Shown piece by piece: positions 27,665-35,849 of a stretch of DNA of 64,000 bases. Positions within the stretch are counted from its first letter, which is position 1. Each line of letters opens with the position of its first letter. The stretch is from Thioclava electrotropha (GTDB lineage Bacteria; Pseudomonadota; Alphaproteobacteria; Rhodobacterales; Rhodobacteraceae): contig NZ_CP053562.1 of NCBI RefSeq assembly GCF_002085925.2, positions 4,041,001 through 4,105,000 on the forward strand. Direction: 5' to 3'. The notes below the pieces were generated by a model. The model worked only from the letters and a program-made list of their open reading frames with translations, was not told the DNA's origin and ran no database searches. A program made the translations under genes and the position numbers.

Positions 27665-28678
27665 TCAGTTTTTCGGAGCGCGCGCCGCGCGCCCCAGCGA
27701 AAAGCGTGTGATGAACTGGTCGACCAGCTCGAAGCGGTTCACCGCGAGGAAGCACAGCAGCAGCGCGCCCCAGGCGAAATCCCGCACGAAATTCGAGAAC
27801 CCGACGAAGTTCAGCAGACTCGACAGGAGCTGCAGAGTGATCGCCGAAAGCACCACGTTAACGACGCGGCCATACCCGCCATCAGGACGCACCCCCGCCA
27901 TCACCGCGACAAGGATCGCGATCAGAAGATACGAGGTGCCGTAGTCCCATTTCACGTTGATGTTGCGTGCCGCGATGATCACCCCGGCAAGCCCGGCCAT
28001 CAGTCCTGACAGTGCGTAGGTGGTGATCAGGATGCGGTCGCGGTTGAAGCCGCTGAAGAGCGCCGCTTTCGGGTTTGCCCCGGTGAGCATCAGCTTCATC
28101 CCGTAGGGCGTAAACCGCAGGACGCCCCCCAAGATCAAAGCCGCGCCGAGGAAGATCAGGAAGCTCGCCGGAACTCCGAAGATCAAGCCGTTGCCCAGAT
28201 CATAGAGCGCGGGCGGCGACCCGATCATGACCGAGCGTCCTTCCGAAAACACGACCGCCGCACCGGTAAAGGCCATCTGGGTGCCCAAGGTGCACAGGAT
28301 CGGCGTGATCTCGAAGCGCGAGATCAGAAATCCGTTCAGCGCGCCCCCCAGCATGCCGATCAGCAGGCAGCCCCCAGCGAAAGTGATGGTGAACAGCACC
28401 GGGGCCTCGTCCACCGGGAAAATCGAAAGAGCCACAAGCCCCGAGGCCACCCCCGAAAGGTTCGCCAGCGCGATCCCCGACAGGTCGATCCCGCCATTGC
28501 CTGAGCACATCGCGAGCATCACGCCGATGGCGAGCAACCCGATCTCGGGCACTTGGTTCGCCATCGACTGCAAATTGTAGATCGAAAGGTAATTGCCGCC
28601 GGATGCCGCGCCGCCGACTGCGAGAAGCAGCACGATGAGCACGGACAACACAAACAGATTCCCGTCCAGTTTCGACAT
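27665..28678 (-). CDS. Sugar ABC transporter permease (ribose/AI-2 type), first permease
   Basis: A 337-aa BPD_transp_2 permease and the first gene of the operon, facing the divergent lacI-type gene. Conserved loops include GVMLAMCSGNGGIDLSGIALANLSG and ALSGLMAGLAGVIIAARNINVKWDYGTSYLLIAILVAVMAGVRPDGG. About ten hydrophobic segments are visible. It probably pairs with the permease at 23919-24974. Confidence 0.9.
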   Translation of the reverse strand: MSKLDGNLFVLSVLIVLLLAVGGAASGGNYLSIYNLQSMANQVPEIGLLAIGVMLAMCSGNGGIDLSGIALANLSGVASGLVALSIFPVDEAPVLFTITFAGGCLLIGMLGGALNGFLISRFEITPILCTLGTQMAFTGAAVVFSEGRSVMIGSPPALYDLGNGLIFGVPASFLIFLGAALILGGVLRFTPYGMKLMLTGANPKAALFSGFNRDRILITTYALSGLMAGLAGVIIAARNINVKWDYGTSYLLIAILVAVMAGVRPDGGYGRVVNVVLSAITLQLLSSLLNFVGFSNFVRDFAWGALLLCFLAVNRFELVDQFITRFSLGRAARAPKN

Positions 28679-28695
28679 CTCCTCCCCCGTGTCGT

Positions 28696-28770
28696 TTACT
28701 GAATAATTATCTTATTTACTAAATTGCTACTATTATGTTTACTAAAGTCAACCCCGTTTGTTCACTAGCC
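28696..28770. promoter_or_regulatory. Iterated TTTACTRAA motifs between the importer operon and its LacI-type regulator
   Basis: TTTACTGAAT (28696), TTTACTAAAT (28716) and TTTACTAAAG (28739) form direct repeats, with a weaker TTCACTAGC at 28762. Spacings are 20, 23 and 23 bp, about two helical turns. The stretch is strikingly AT-rich in a GC-rich chromosome and covers the importer promoter. It is the best candidate for the operator of the LacI-type protein. Confidence 0.6.
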
Positions 28771-28850
28771 CCTCTCGGCGCGTGAGATTAAAAGGACCGT
28801 GCGTTCCGCCCATGTGCGGCACAGACAAATCGCGATGAAATGAAGGTGGG

Positions 28851-29918
28851 ATGAGCGAGACCATGGAAGTTCAGCCGAAGAAACCGGTCACTTTACGCGA
28901 AGTTGCCGGGCACGCGGGGGTCTCCGCTGCCACCGTGTCGTTGGTTCTGAACGATAAGGGCGATATCTCAGAGGCCACCCGCGCCCGCGTCCTGCAGGCA
29001 GTGGAAGCGCTGAACTACACGCCGCGTTCGAATCGGCCACGGCAGGAAGCCACCAACACGATCCGCTTCCTGAAAATTGCACGGCACGGCCAGACGGTGA
29101 ACCGCGACCACAACCACTTCATCTCGGATTATATCGACGGCATGTCCTTCGAGGCGCTGCGGCGCGACTACGCCTTGCAGGTCGTAAGCTACGAGCAGGA
29201 ATCTCTTCAGCAGATGCTGTCCGACCTGGAGGGGACGGAGCCGCGCGGAATCGTCGTGCTCGGCACCGAACTGTCGCGCGAGGATATCGAGACGATCATT
29301 GAATACGCGCCGCTCCCCACGGTGCTCATCGACACCTACCACCCGTTCCTGAAGGCGAATTTCGTCGACATGGACAACGATCAACTCGTCCACGACGCGC
29401 TCTCACATCTGATAGCGCGAGGCTTCCGCAGGATCGGCTATGTCGGGAGCTACAGCGAGGTGATGAACTTCCGACTGCGTCAAAGGGCTTTCCAGACCGC
29501 GGCCGCGGCACTCGGATTGCAGGGCGAGGATGCGCAGGAACTTTCGGTGATGTCGACGCTGGAAGGGGCCTATAAAGAGACCCTGACTCAATTGCGCGGC
29601 CGGCCCGTCGCGGATGCCTATTTCTGCGCGAACGACATAATCGCCTTCGGCTTCGTCCGGGCCTTGCGCGAATTGGGCCATCGCGTGCCAGAGGATGTCT
29701 CCGTGGTCGGCTTCGACAACCTGCCCACCTCGAGCGTCTTCGACCCGCCCCTGACCTCGGTCGACGTGCCGAAAGCGCGCATCGGCGCAATGGCGATCCG
29801 CCTGCTCGACGACCTCATAGCGGCGGACGACCGTGACCAATCTCCCGTCAAGGTTCTGATGACGGGGGAACTGGTCGTGCGCGACAGCGTCGCAAAGGCA
29901 CAAGACAGGAAGCGCTAA
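28851..29918 (+). CDS. LacI-family transcriptional regulator of the sugar importer/kinase cluster
   Basis: A 355-aa regulator. The N-terminal helix-turn-helix is TLREVAGHAGVSAATVSLVLNDKGDISEATRARVLQAVEALNYTPRS, followed by a periplasmic-binding-protein-like effector domain ending SVVGFDNLPTSSVFDPPLTSVDVP. It is divergent from the importer operon, which strongly suggests local control, with the imported sugar or its phosphate as effector. GTAGCTACA-type hinge details cannot be judged. Nothing follows it for over 300 bp. Confidence 0.92.
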   Translation: MSETMEVQPKKPVTLREVAGHAGVSAATVSLVLNDKGDISEATRARVLQAVEALNYTPRSNRPRQEATNTIRFLKIARHGQTVNRDHNHFISDYIDGMSFEALRRDYALQVVSYEQESLQQMLSDLEGTEPRGIVVLGTELSREDIETIIEYAPLPTVLIDTYHPFLKANFVDMDNDQLVHDALSHLIARGFRRIGYVGSYSEVMNFRLRQRAFQTAAAALGLQGEDAQELSVMSTLEGAYKETLTQLRGRPVADAYFCANDIIAFGFVRALRELGHRVPEDVSVVGFDNLPTSSVFDPPLTSVDVPKARIGAMAIRLLDDLIAADDRDQSPVKVLMTGELVVRDSVAKAQDRKR

Positions 29919-30229
29919 CCGCGTATGCTTCTGCTATCGTGCAGCCAGAGGACGGGCATCAACTTCGGTCATTGCAGCGCGTCGCGGAAACCTGCCGCGT
30001 TCTGAGAGGTTGCTTCCGGCCAGCAGACGACACCCGCTGGTCATGGGAAACGTTCGGCTCGGCGCCCGTGGTTCAAATGCCCGTTGCCGAAAGACTTTCC
30101 AGCCGACAGCCTTGACGACGGGCATGGGCGGAAAGTGTGAATCCGCTGTGCGTCTCTCGAAAGTCCGCTCACGAGAAAAACGAGACTTTCCCACTATCAT
30201 CAGACCTGCGACCAAGAGGTTGAAATCCT
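29919..30229 (+). other. Gene-free convergent region
   Basis: No coding sequence or clear terminator is seen between the LacI-type gene and the convergent phosphatase gene. The sequence contains short degenerate inverted pairs such as CCCGTTGCCG / CGACGGGCATGGG but nothing that can be named. Confidence 0.4.
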
Positions 30230-30781
30230 TCAACTGTTGGCCGCCAGCCATGTCTCGTCCATCGGCCAAGCTCTGGAGAGCCGGGGCACGCCGACATGAC
30301 CGTAGAGTAGAGACAATTGCCAGCCTGCCTCGGACGGCGAACGCTTTTTCTGATGCGCAAGATAAAGGGCCGCTGCCAGTCCCGTGCGATCTGCGCCGGC
30401 TTTGCAGTGGACCAGCAAGGGTTTCGGCGCGTCGGCCATGGCGGCTTCTAACACGGCGATGCGCGCGGGGCTCAGGACCTCGTGATCGGACATTTTGAAA
30501 TCGATCAGCGTCAGCCCCAGCCGCTGCGCCGCGGCCTTCTCTTCGTCGTACCACGCCTGTCCCGGATGTGCTCCGCGCAGGTTGAGAACCGACCGGATGC
30601 CGTCCTTTTTCTTGTAGGATTTCAGCCGCTCGGCCGTTGGCTGGTTCGACCGATAGAACTCGCCAGCCACCACGGTGTGGAAATTTCCTGTCATCTGAAG
30701 AAATCCGAAATAGAGCACCAGCGCCGCGAGCGTCCCGAGCAATACGGTGCCCACGACCTGCGCGATTTTACGGAGTTTCAT
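30230..30781 (-). CDS. Membrane-anchored tyrosine/dual-specificity phosphatase-like protein
   Basis: A 183-aa protein with an N-terminal transmembrane anchor (IAQVVGTVLLGTLAALVLYFGFLQM) and a cysteine-based phosphatase domain. The signature HCKAGADRTGLA fits the CX5R P-loop with an invariant Arg, and GIRSVLNLRG is the usual upstream strand. The domain probably faces the periplasm, given the anchor. I take the ATG at 30781, preceded by GGGAGG. It is the last gene before the exporter operon's own end; co-transcription is possible, with a 58-bp gap. Confidence 0.82.
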   Translation of the reverse strand: MKLRKIAQVVGTVLLGTLAALVLYFGFLQMTGNFHTVVAGEFYRSNQPTAERLKSYKKKDGIRSVLNLRGAHPGQAWYDEEKAAAQRLGLTLIDFKMSDHEVLSPARIAVLEAAMADAPKPLLVHCKAGADRTGLAAALYLAHQKKRSPSEAGWQLSLLYGHVGVPRLSRAWPMDETWLAANS

Positions 30782-30839
30782 TGCCTCTGCCTCCCTCTGC
30801 GACCCCGCGAAGCGGGGCCGCGATCCGATCGTTTCGGGA

Positions 30840-31451
30840 TCAATCCGCCTGTTCGGCGCCACCGGCGTCTTTCTTGACGCCCTGCGTCACCGCGGCAAAG
30901 CCCGGAAGCTGCAGGCTCACCTCGACCTGTTTCGCCGATTGCGCGGTGGTGTAGATCGAGTTCGGGTTCGCGCGCAGATGCCCCGGCTTGCCGCTGTCAT
31001 CGACATGGATGCGGGCCGAGCCATTGGCGGGAACCGTCACGTCGGGGTGCAGGATATAGGCCTCCTTCGCGCCGCTATCGGCATCGGTGATCGTGTAGAA
31101 GAGGGTGAAGCCCTTCAGCGGTTTGGCGCTGTCATTGACCAGCTGGATCTCGAGGTGATCCGGCGCATCCGTATGGGTCGCGGGGTCGACGTTGTTCTCG
31201 ACAAGCAGTTCTCCGATATGGAACGGCGCGGCAGTGCCCCCGGGCTGGATCGGGCTTTGCGCCATCACCGGGTCCTTGTCGGCCAGATCGTTCTGCCCGT
31301 CGCCGTCGGTGTCGGGGTTCTGCGGATCGGTGTGCAGCAGCGGCTCTGCCATGTCGGGCACGCCATCCTTGTCGGTATCGGTCTGCGCGGCTTGGGCGCC
31401 GCCAGCGGCGAGCATCAGCAGCACGGTGAGGGTGGAAAGAGTCTTGTTCAT
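30840..31451 (-). CDS. Secreted protein with calcium-binding (thrombospondin type 3-like) repeats
   Basis: A 203-aa exported protein. A signal peptide (TLSTLTVLLMLAAGGAQA) precedes DTDKDGVPDMAEPLLHTDPQNPDTDGDGQNDLADKDP, two DxDxDG calcium-binding loops as in type 3 repeats. The remaining part is a beta-rich domain with LEIQLVNDSAKPLKGFTLFYTITD. It starts 2 bp after the second permease stop, so it belongs to the exporter operon and might be its cargo or an accessory protein. Function is otherwise unknown. Confidence 0.75.
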   Translation of the reverse strand: MNKTLSTLTVLLMLAAGGAQAAQTDTDKDGVPDMAEPLLHTDPQNPDTDGDGQNDLADKDPVMAQSPIQPGGTAAPFHIGELLVENNVDPATHTDAPDHLEIQLVNDSAKPLKGFTLFYTITDADSGAKEAYILHPDVTVPANGSARIHVDDSGKPGHLRANPNSIYTTAQSAKQVEVSLQLPGFAAVTQGVKKDAGGAEQAD

Positions 31452-31453
31452 CG

Positions 31454-32437
31454 TCAGGTCTCCTTGGTCAGACGATCGGCACGGATCGGACGCAGCAGGA
31501 CGAGCCCGCCGAGGCCGAGGGTGAAGAGAATGAGGAACCAGGCATCGCCCTTCTTGTCGGCCCAGATCGGCCCGAGCGCTTTGCCGGTGTAGATGTCCTT
31601 GATTCCGAGCACCGCGAAGGTGAAGCGCTCGTAATGCTTGGTCACGGACGAGACCTCGATCCCGTTGCGGATGGTCTCGTAGGTGGCGAAGCCCTGCTTG
31701 ATCCTGGTCTGCTCGGCTTTCGGGATCGAAAGCTGCGCAAAGACACCGCCCGCGACCTGATTGTCGGGGTCCATCGTGTCGCCGATCTGCGGCGCGACGA
31801 GCACCACAAGCAGCCACAGAGCGAAGGCGTAGAGCAGCCCGCTCGCGGGGCTTTTCAGCCAGAGGCTGAGGCCGAAGCCCACCGCGAAGATCGCGCTGAG
31901 ATAAAGCGTCGAAGCCCCCCAGGTGATCGCGAGCCGCAACAGGTCATTCGCCCCGATGCCAATGCCCGAACCGAGCGCGAGCACTACGGCGCAAAGCGCG
32001 AAGACGAAGGCCAGCGCGGTCGCCATCAGCCCGGCCCCGCCCAGCAGCTTCGCGGCGAGGAACTGCCAGTTTGAAAGGGGGCGCGTCAGGATCAGCGCCA
32101 GCGTCTGGCGCCCGCGCTCTTCGACGGCGGCGCGGTAGCCCGCGATCAGCGCGATCACCGCGCCCATGATCTCGATCTGCTCGATCGTGCCGCGCATCAG
32201 CTTGAGCGGGTAGAATTCGGGCGCTGCGATCGAACCGAGGCTTTTGCCGAGCGCCAGAAGCTGCTGTTTCGCGGCCATGTAGGTGGCGACATCGGTGCGC
32301 ATCGCGACCGTTCCGGTGATCAGCGAGATCAGCGCGGCGGCGACGAGCGCCAGGGTCGCGGCCAGCAGGAAGCGGTCGCGCAGCGCGATCCGTGCGTCCT
32401 TGAGCGCAATCGTGGGAATAGCGGACAGATCAGGCAT
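31454..32437 (-). CDS. ABC-2 type transporter permease
   Basis: A 327-aa integral membrane protein with about six transmembrane helices, of the multicopper-enzyme-maturation/ABC-2 permease class (NosY-like). LKDARIALRDRFLLAATLALV and AAVEERGRQTLALILTRPLSNWQFLAAKLLG are typical. Its ATG overlaps the 3' end of the preceding permease gene by 8 bp. It presumably forms a heterodimer with that permease, powered by the ATPase at 33358-34104. The cargo is unknown. Confidence 0.88.
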   Translation of the reverse strand: MPDLSAIPTIALKDARIALRDRFLLAATLALVAAALISLITGTVAMRTDVATYMAAKQQLLALGKSLGSIAAPEFYPLKLMRGTIEQIEIMGAVIALIAGYRAAVEERGRQTLALILTRPLSNWQFLAAKLLGGAGLMATALAFVFALCAVVLALGSGIGIGANDLLRLAITWGASTLYLSAIFAVGFGLSLWLKSPASGLLYAFALWLLVVLVAPQIGDTMDPDNQVAGGVFAQLSIPKAEQTRIKQGFATYETIRNGIEVSSVTKHYERFTFAVLGIKDIYTGKALGPIWADKKGDAWFLILFTLGLGGLVLLRPIRADRLTKET

Positions 32438-33361
32438 CGGGGCCTCCCTTCGTCATGTCGAGCTTGAGGCAGCCACGCAGCGCATAGAGGCCGGAGCCCG
32501 CTGCGAAGAGCATCATCACGACCAGCGGGGGCACGGGGCCGCGCGGCGGCAGACCGTCGGGCAGATAGCCCATCAGCTCCGCGCCGAGATACTTGTAGGC
32601 TTCGGCCAGAGAGAACGGCCCGAGCAGCATCGCGGAGAGGTCGAAGATCGTGGATTGCGGCGCGGGTGCGAGCGCCGAGATCGGGTTGATCGCAGCAGTG
32701 GGCAGGATGTTTCCGGTCAGCGCAGGCCAGACGAAGGTCAGCACCAGCCAGACCACCGTCGGCACCATCAGCCCCACGGTTTCGCTGCGCGCCCGCGCCG
32801 AAGCGCCGATCGCGATCAGCCCGAAGGTCATCATATACAGCCAGCCCAATGTGAAGAACGCGGCCAGCCGCGCCCAATCCCCGGCTGCGATATGCACCGA
32901 AGGCAGGATGGCGAGGGTCGCCGCCCCACCACACCCGCAAGCGCCGCGAGCCCGCCGACGGCCAGGGCGAGTGCCGAGACCTTGCCCCGCGCGTAATCGA
33001 GCCGCTCCAGCGGGCGCGCGCCGATCAGCGGCAGCACTCCGGCCCGGCGGTCGGTCTCGACCATGCGGTAGCCGATCACGATGGCCGAGAAGGCGCCGAT
33101 CAGGCTGATATAGATCGTGAGATTGCGCAGCAGCGCCAGCGGCGAGCCCTGCGTGACCGGGTTCGGCGGCACCGGCTTGCCATTGGCTTCGAACCAATGC
33201 GTGGCGCTCGCGTAGATCGCGTCGACCGTCGAGGTCGCGGACCAGCCCAGATAGGCCGAAACCAGCACCAACGCGGCGAACAGTGCGGCCACCAGCGCGA
33301 TCGTCCGCTCGCGCGCAAGCGCGGCGAGCGCGTGGCGGCGTAGGATCGTGGAGGGTGTCAT
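32430..33361 (-). pseudogene. ABC-2 type transporter permease, interrupted by a one-base deletion
   Basis: The N-terminal part (MTPSTILRRHALAALARERTIALVAALFAALVL to LAALAGVVG) is in one frame. The C-terminal part (AATLAILPSVHIAAGDWARLAAFFTLGWLYMMTFGL to LKLDMTKGGPDA) is in another. The switch is at a C4 run at 32924-32927 (G4 on the coding strand); one extra base gives V-V-G-A-A-T-L-A-I-L-P and a 310-aa permease matching its operon partner in size. Start overlaps the ATPase stop (ATGA). Either the exporter is disabled or a homopolymer was undercalled. Confidence 0.82.
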
Positions 33362-34104
33362 GCCGCGACCTCGCGATCCGGCACCACCGAGAGGTAAAGC
33401 TCCTCGAGGGCCTCTTCCGAGCCGTAGCGCGCGTTTACCGTCTCGATCGTGTCGTGGAAAACGAGCTGGCCGTGCGAAAGGACGCCGATGGAGGAACAGG
33501 ACCGCGCCACCTCGCTCAGCAGGTGGGTGTTCATGAAGATCGTCATGCCCTGCCCGTTCAACCGCTCCAGCACTTCGCGCAGTTGGTGCACCCCCATCGG
33601 ATCGAGCCCCGAGGTCGGCTCGTCGAGGAACAGGACCTGCGGGCGATGCACGATGGCCTGCGCGAGCCCGACCCGCTGGCGCATCCCCTTGGAGAAGGTC
33701 GCGATCCGGCGGTCGGCAAGGTCTGTGATGCCGAGGAACTCCATCACCTCCTCGACGCGGTCGCGGGCGTCCTCGATCCGCGAGAGGGCCGCGAAGAAGC
33801 GCAGGTTCTCGCGCGTGGTGAGCGTATCGTAGAGGCGGACGTTCTCGGGCAGGTAGCCGATGGCGCGGCGCAGCGCGATGCGGTTATGCGCGAGGTCGCA
33901 GCCGGCCACGCTCGCCGTGCCGCCGCTGGGCTCCATAAGTGTCGTCAGAAGCCGGATCGTCGTCGTCTTGCCCGCACCGTTATGGCCGAGAAATCCGAAG
34001 ATCTCGCCGCGGCCAATGTCGAGGTCGAGCGGCTGGAGCGCGGTGAAATCGCCGTAGCGCAGGGTAAGCCCCCGCGTGCTGACGGCTGGTGTGTCTGTTT
34101 GCAT
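33358..34104 (-). CDS. ABC transporter ATP-binding protein (ABC-2 exporter)
   Basis: A 248-aa ATPase: Walker A GHNGAGKTTTIRLL, Q-loop GYLPENVRLYDTLTTREN, signature FSKGMRQRVGLAQAI and Walker B VLFLDEPTSGLDP with the H-loop THLLSE. First gene of a four-gene operon with two permeases and the secreted calcium-repeat protein. A 20-bp palindromic site lies 66-85 bp upstream of its start and recurs next to the two-component genes at 35.8 kb. Confidence 0.93.
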   Translation of the reverse strand: MQTDTPAVSTRGLTLRYGDFTALQPLDLDIGRGEIFGFLGHNGAGKTTTIRLLTTLMEPSGGTASVAGCDLAHNRIALRRAIGYLPENVRLYDTLTTRENLRFFAALSRIEDARDRVEEVMEFLGITDLADRRIATFSKGMRQRVGLAQAIVHRPQVLFLDEPTSGLDPMGVHQLREVLERLNGQGMTIFMNTHLLSEVARSCSSIGVLSHGQLVFHDTIETVNARYGSEEALEELYLSVVPDREVAA

Positions 34105-34169
34105 CTCTGGGCACCTCCTTTTGATGTTGAGAGGAGCTTGCCCGCCGCGTTCCGGATCGAATTCGCCCG

Positions 34170-34189
34170 TTTCTTACAAATCCGTGAGA
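34170..34189. promoter_or_regulatory. Palindromic operator candidate upstream of the ABC exporter operon
   Basis: TTTCTTACAAATCCGTGAGA, an imperfect CTTAC-N6-GTRAG dyad. It is identical in 18 of 20 positions to the reverse complement of 35770-35789. Its position 66-85 bp before the ATPase start fits an activator site for the nearby OmpR-type regulator. Confidence 0.6.
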
Positions 34190-34220
34190 AGCCGGGTTTC
34201 TGGCTTGGCCGGAACGAAAA

Positions 34221-34250
34221 CCCTCCGCCCCGGACGGTCGGGACGGAGGG
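34221..34250 (-). terminator. Rho-independent terminator after the COG4705-type gene
   Basis: CCCTCCG...CGGAGGG with inner CCCG/CGGG pairs forms a long hairpin. On the minus strand it is followed by TTTTCGTT, 28 bp after the stop of the upstream gene. It isolates that gene from the exporter promoter. Confidence 0.85.
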
Positions 34251-34278
34251 CCACGCGGCGTACGATCTGGAAAGGGAG

Positions 34279-35058
34279 TCAGACGCGCCTGCGTTTCACG
34301 GTCATCGCGGCGACGGTGATCGCGATGACGGCAAGGAAGCCGAGGCTGGTGGGAATGGTGCCGAAGCCCAGCCCGCCATACTCGGTGGGCTGCGAGAGAA
34401 GATCGCCGAAGGACGCGCCCAGAGGGCGGGTGAAGATATAGCAGAGCCAGAACGCCCAGAGCCCATCGAGCTTGAGCGCGAAATATCCCGAAGCGAGCGA
34501 CGCGATGATCAGTCCGAAGAGGATGCCGGTCGCGAGATAGCCGATGCCGAATTGCTCCGAGATCAGATCGCCCACCGCCGTGCCGAGCGCGAAGGTGAAC
34601 AGGATCGCGAGCCAGTAGAACCCTTCGCGCCGGGCCGTGTAGACCTCATGGATCGAGAGCGTGCGCTCGGAGGCGAACCACGCCGCAAAGGTCGCGCCCA
34701 GCAGGATGGTGAAGCCGATCGTCGAGTCGATCAGCGGAATCCCGAGATTGTCGGTCATGTTGTCGGTGATCAGCGTCCCCACGATCGAGATCAGTACCAC
34801 GGCCGACCAATAGACCGCGGGCACGTAGCGGCGCTGCGCGAATTGCCAGCGGATCACGAGGGCGAGGATCGCGGTCATCAGGATCGTCGTCGCGGTCAGG
34901 CCGAGGCCCAGATTGACGGCCAGAAAGTCGGCCGCCGTCTCGCCCATCGTCACCGCCATCAGTTTGATGAGCCAGAAGCCCGGCGTGACCTCGGGAACGC
35001 GGCTGACCGGATTGGTCAACTCTTCGTCGGGGTAGATGAAAGTCTGTTGGTAGCTCAT
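34279..35058 (-). CDS. COG4705-type integral membrane protein of unknown function
   Basis: A 259-aa protein with about eight transmembrane segments. It contains internally repeated motifs of the form G-(E/T/A)-(T/A)-x-x-(D): TMGETAADFLAVNLG, LITDNMTDNLG, ALGTAVGDLISEQFGIG and PLGASFGDLLSQP. The repeats suggest a pseudo-symmetric channel or transporter. It lies 8 bp after the secreted-protein gene in one operon, divergent from the two-component system. No substrate is known. Confidence 0.75.
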   Translation of the reverse strand: MSYQQTFIYPDEELTNPVSRVPEVTPGFWLIKLMAVTMGETAADFLAVNLGLGLTATTILMTAILALVIRWQFAQRRYVPAVYWSAVVLISIVGTLITDNMTDNLGIPLIDSTIGFTILLGATFAAWFASERTLSIHEVYTARREGFYWLAILFTFALGTAVGDLISEQFGIGYLATGILFGLIIASLASGYFALKLDGLWAFWLCYIFTRPLGASFGDLLSQPTEYGGLGFGTIPTSLGFLAVIAITVAAMTVKRRRV

Positions 35059-35066
35059 GATGCGCC

Positions 35067-35690
35067 TCAGTTGTTCAGCATTGCCAGCGCCTGCGCCGAG
35101 AAGGCATCGGCGCGGGTGTCGTCATCCGCGTTGCAGCGCTCGAGCGCTTTCGCCTGAAGATCGGAGACCGCTTGCGGCGCGGTTTTGCCGCCGAGCGTAT
35201 CTCGAACTTGCCCGATCATCGCCTCGCAGGGCAGCGCGTGGCCGGTCTTGTCGGTCACCGCGATGCCCGCGACTTTCTGCACGGCCCCGACTTCCGAGGG
35301 CACCGGATCGGCAAGCGCGGTCTGCAGCCCGTCAAGGCTCTGCATCACGCTTTTCGCGTTCGGCGACTTCGTCCGCAGGGCGGCGAAAGCCTTGTCCGCG
35401 GCCCCGTCGATCACGCCCCAGGCCGACGGATCGGCCTTGCGCAGCTTGGCCGCGTTCTTGTCCCAAAGGGTCTCCAGATCGGTGATGCGTTTCTCTGCGG
35501 CGGTGAACTCGCCTTTCTTGGCAAGCGACTGTGTATCGCTCACGATCGTCTCGTAAGGGCTCATATCGCCGAGGCTTGCGGCTTGCGGCGCGGAAGCGCC
35601 CGGCGCTCCCGTACTCATGGCCATTTCGACCATTGAAAATGACGCGACCGGCACCGCGATCAGCGCGGCGGAGAGAAGCAGGTTTCGCAT
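35067..35690 (-). CDS. Secreted hypothetical protein linked to a two-component system
   Basis: A 207-aa exported protein with signal peptide MRNLLLSAALIAVPVASFS. The body is mainly helical, with segments SLAKKGEFTAAEKRITDLETLWDKNAAKL and DLQAKALERC, and two cysteines (CEAMIG and ERCNAD) that could form a disulfide. I do not recognise a family. It is first in a two-gene operon and shares its promoter region with the response regulator; it might be a periplasmic sensor or accessory of the histidine kinase. Confidence 0.7.
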   Translation of the reverse strand: MRNLLLSAALIAVPVASFSMVEMAMSTGAPGASAPQAASLGDMSPYETIVSDTQSLAKKGEFTAAEKRITDLETLWDKNAAKLRKADPSAWGVIDGAADKAFAALRTKSPNAKSVMQSLDGLQTALADPVPSEVGAVQKVAGIAVTDKTGHALPCEAMIGQVRDTLGGKTAPQAVSDLQAKALERCNADDDTRADAFSAQALAMLNN

Positions 35691-35769
35691 AAGGTCCTCA
35701 TTGCTTGCGATGCATCCACATCGATGCCGCCAGCAATCCCCTGCAGAAGGACGAAGCGTTTTGCTCCCG

Positions 35770-35789
35770 TCTTACGAATTTGTAAGAAA
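35770..35789. promoter_or_regulatory. Palindromic operator candidate in the divergent two-component promoter
   Basis: TCTTACGAATTTGTAAGAAA, dyad CTTAC-N6-GTAAG, located 61-80 bp before the response-regulator start and 80-99 bp before the divergent secreted-protein gene. Its reverse complement matches 34170-34189 at 18 of 20 positions. It is the likely binding site of the response regulator. Confidence 0.65.
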
Positions 35790-35849
35790 TCGCACAGACC
35801 TTGCGGAGCCGCCCGTGACAATCCCGGTCCGTTATCGAAAGATGGTGCG

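Noticed and set aside
30840..34104. nos-type (NosDFY) copper-enzyme maturation cluster
   Set aside because: The ATPase and permeases have NosF/NosY-like character, but no nosZ, nosD, nosL or nosR is present, so a general ABC-2 exporter is the safer call.
33283..35157. Plus-strand frame of over 600 codons opposite the ABC and COG4705 genes
   Set aside because: It runs antisense to two well-supported genes and their intergenic terminator, with a composition typical of antisense high-GC frames.
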